Shown: positions 40,801 to 41,870 of the stretch, piece by piece
Numbering within the stretch: the first letter of the stretch is position 1
Layout: the number at the start of each line of letters is the position of its first letter
From: Amanita rubescens
Lineage: Eukaryota; Basidiomycota; Agaricomycetes; Agaricales; Amanitaceae
Reading direction: 5' to 3'
DNA length: 41,870 nt
NCBI GenBank assembly: GCA_015039365.1
Contig: WION01000460.1
Coordinates: forward strand, 1 to 41,870
Notes under the pieces: generated by a model
Told to the model about the DNA's origin: nothing
Databases searched by the model: none
What the model saw: only the letters and a program-made list of their open reading frames with translations
Position numbers and translations under genes: made by a program

Positions 40801-41870
40801 CACTCGCATCCCTGTCTTTACGCATACCAAAGGCAGTAGTATTGATTTGCCATTGATGACGATATCAGCTAGGGGAATAATCTTCGCTGTTGCATTTTCA
40901 GGGGACAGCACGCGGATTGTGTCTGGGTCGTCTGACAAGTCTGTGCAGGTGTGGGATGCGTCAACAGGTGTGGAGTTGAATAAGCTGAAGGGCCACACCG
41001 GGTGGGTCAATTCGGTCGCGTTCTCGAGCGATGGGACGCGGATTGTGTCTGGCTCGGATGTCAACTCTGTGCGGGTGTGGGATGCGTCGACAGGTGTGGA
41101 GCTGAAGGAGCTGAAGGGCCACACTGGGTCAGTCATTCGGTCGCGTTTTCGAGCGATGGACGCGGATTGTGTCTGGCTCGGATGACAAGTCTGTGCGGGT
41201 GTGGGATGCGTCGACAGGTGTGGAGTGAAGGAGCTGAAGGGCCACACCGGGAGTCATTCGGTCGCACTTTCGAGCGATGGGGTATGGATTGTGTCTGGCT
41301 CGTCTGACAATTGTGCGGGTGTGGGATGCGTCAGGTGTGGAGTTGAAGGAGCTGAAGGTCCAGACTGGTGGTCAATTCTGTGCGTTTTCGAGTGATGGGA
41401 CGGATTGTGTCTGGCTTGTATGACAACTCTGTGGGGTGTGGGATGCGTCGACAGGTGTGGAGCTGAAGGAGTGAAGGGCCACACCGGGTCATTCTGTCGC
41501 GTTTTCGAGCGATGGGACGCGGATTGTGTCTGGCTCATCTGACAACTCTGTGCGGGTGTGGGATGCGTCGACAGGTGTGGAGCTGAAGGGCCACACTGAG
41601 TGGGTCAATTCGGTCGCGTTTTCGAGCGATGGGACGCGGATTGTGAGCTCGGATGACAAGTCTGCAAGTGTAGGATGTGTTGATGAGTACTTTCCTTGGA
41701 ATCTGACAAACACAAATTGGATTATTTCTTCTCAGGGGCAAAACTACCTCATGTGGGTGCCACAAGAAGTTGGATTGCTTTCACCTTTCAATATTCTCAT
41801 CATTTCTCGTTCTGGATTTGCCACTGTTGACTTTTGTCAGGCCATGATAGGTCTTGGTTGGGTTCACTGT
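37832..41870 (+). CDS. NACHT-WD40 STAND receptor, frameshifted, 3' end outside the window
   Basis: NLR-like STAND proteins of Agaricomycetes sense non-self or stress. The N-terminus (MADRREGTARTIFKTLL) is followed by helical exons, a NACHT domain with Walker A GQAGSGKTT (about 39180-39207), Walker B LVIIDALDEI (about 39505), LVTSRSD, a winged-helix region with WYHASFPDF, and near-identical WD40 units (consensus VAFSSDGTRIVSGSSD, VRVWDASTGVELKELKGHTG) from about 40885. A C-terminal block with NTNWIISSQGQNYLMWVP runs off the edge. Breaks: one C is missing in a C run at about 39482 between Walker A and B, one base is missing near 39990, and many small deletions occur in the WD40 units. One intron has a GC donor (GCAAGT, about 38953). 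The gene is either a pseudogene or affected by assembly indels. Confidence 0.7.
40885..41650 (+). repeat. Tandem 126-bp WD40 repeats with shrinking units
   Basis: The anchor GTGGGATGCG occurs at 40951, 41077, 41201, 41321, 41438 and 41558, with a degenerate copy near 41670. Spacings are 126, 124, 120, 117, 120 and about 112. Only the first interval has the full 42-codon length. The units are otherwise nearly identical, so several losses shift the frame. Confidence 0.8.

Overview
The window is nuclear DNA of a filamentous basidiomycete, most likely an Agaricomycete. Genes are dense and cut by many 50-70 nt introns. The content includes a WD40/NACHT STAND receptor of the type expanded in these fungi, basidiomycete P-loop GTPases, a signal-peptide/TM/PPxY membrane protein, a dispersed 5S rRNA gene and a 118-nt 5S sequence of basidiomycete type. 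All exon models here were spliced by eye from frame, splice sites and family resemblance.

Layout. 1-3.5 kb: two divergently oriented copies of a small protein gene, the right one open (125 aa) and the left one decayed. 4.2-10.3 kb: a housekeeping block with a secreted Kre9/Knh1-type cell-surface protein, a UBE2W-type ubiquitin-conjugating enzyme in ten exons (five of 21 nt or less), a Rab escort protein (Mrs6/REP) with a decayed duplicate of its last exon, a METTL16-type RNA methyltransferase, and an intron-containing tRNA-Ser(CGA). 10.4-15 kb: a single-pass membrane protein, its decayed tandem copy interrupted by a 5S rRNA gene, and a small secreted 9-residue-repeat protein. 15.9-23.5 kb: a GTPase cluster, in which an apparently intact P-loop GTPase gene (16824-21907) is flanked by two direct-repeat, 5'-truncated GTPase relics, one carrying a 364-bp MITE. 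23.5-25.7 kb: gene debris and one short conserved gene. 25.8-33.1 kb: the large HEAT-repeat protein LAA1/HEATR5. 33.4-37.3 kb: a secreted DUF4430-like protein with a decayed copy, a DDI1 retropepsin fragment, and a MYND zinc-finger protein. 37.8-41.9 kb: a NACHT-WD40 receptor with frameshifts, running off the window.

The exceptional object is the GTPase gene at 16824-21907. After nine ordinary exons it continues through 50 consecutive micro-exons, 49 of exactly 3 nt (one codon) and one of 6 nt, each between a consensus acceptor and donor, and then ends in three ordinary exons. All phases agree and the total (1,326 nt, 62 exons) gives an open 441-residue protein. The first 20 micro-exons sit between unrelated introns. 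The next 29 sit in a 63-bp satellite whose unit is one 60-nt intron plus one codon. Unit length drifts (53-67 bp) but the codon gap stays 3 nt and no triplet is a stop. In effect the satellite is a tandem array of introns that carries a protein one codon at a time, so it could lengthen or shorten the protein by single residues through unequal exchange and vary it through exon skipping. RNA evidence is needed to establish splicing.

A second theme is local duplication and decay: at least six genes have a broken partial copy within this 42 kb.
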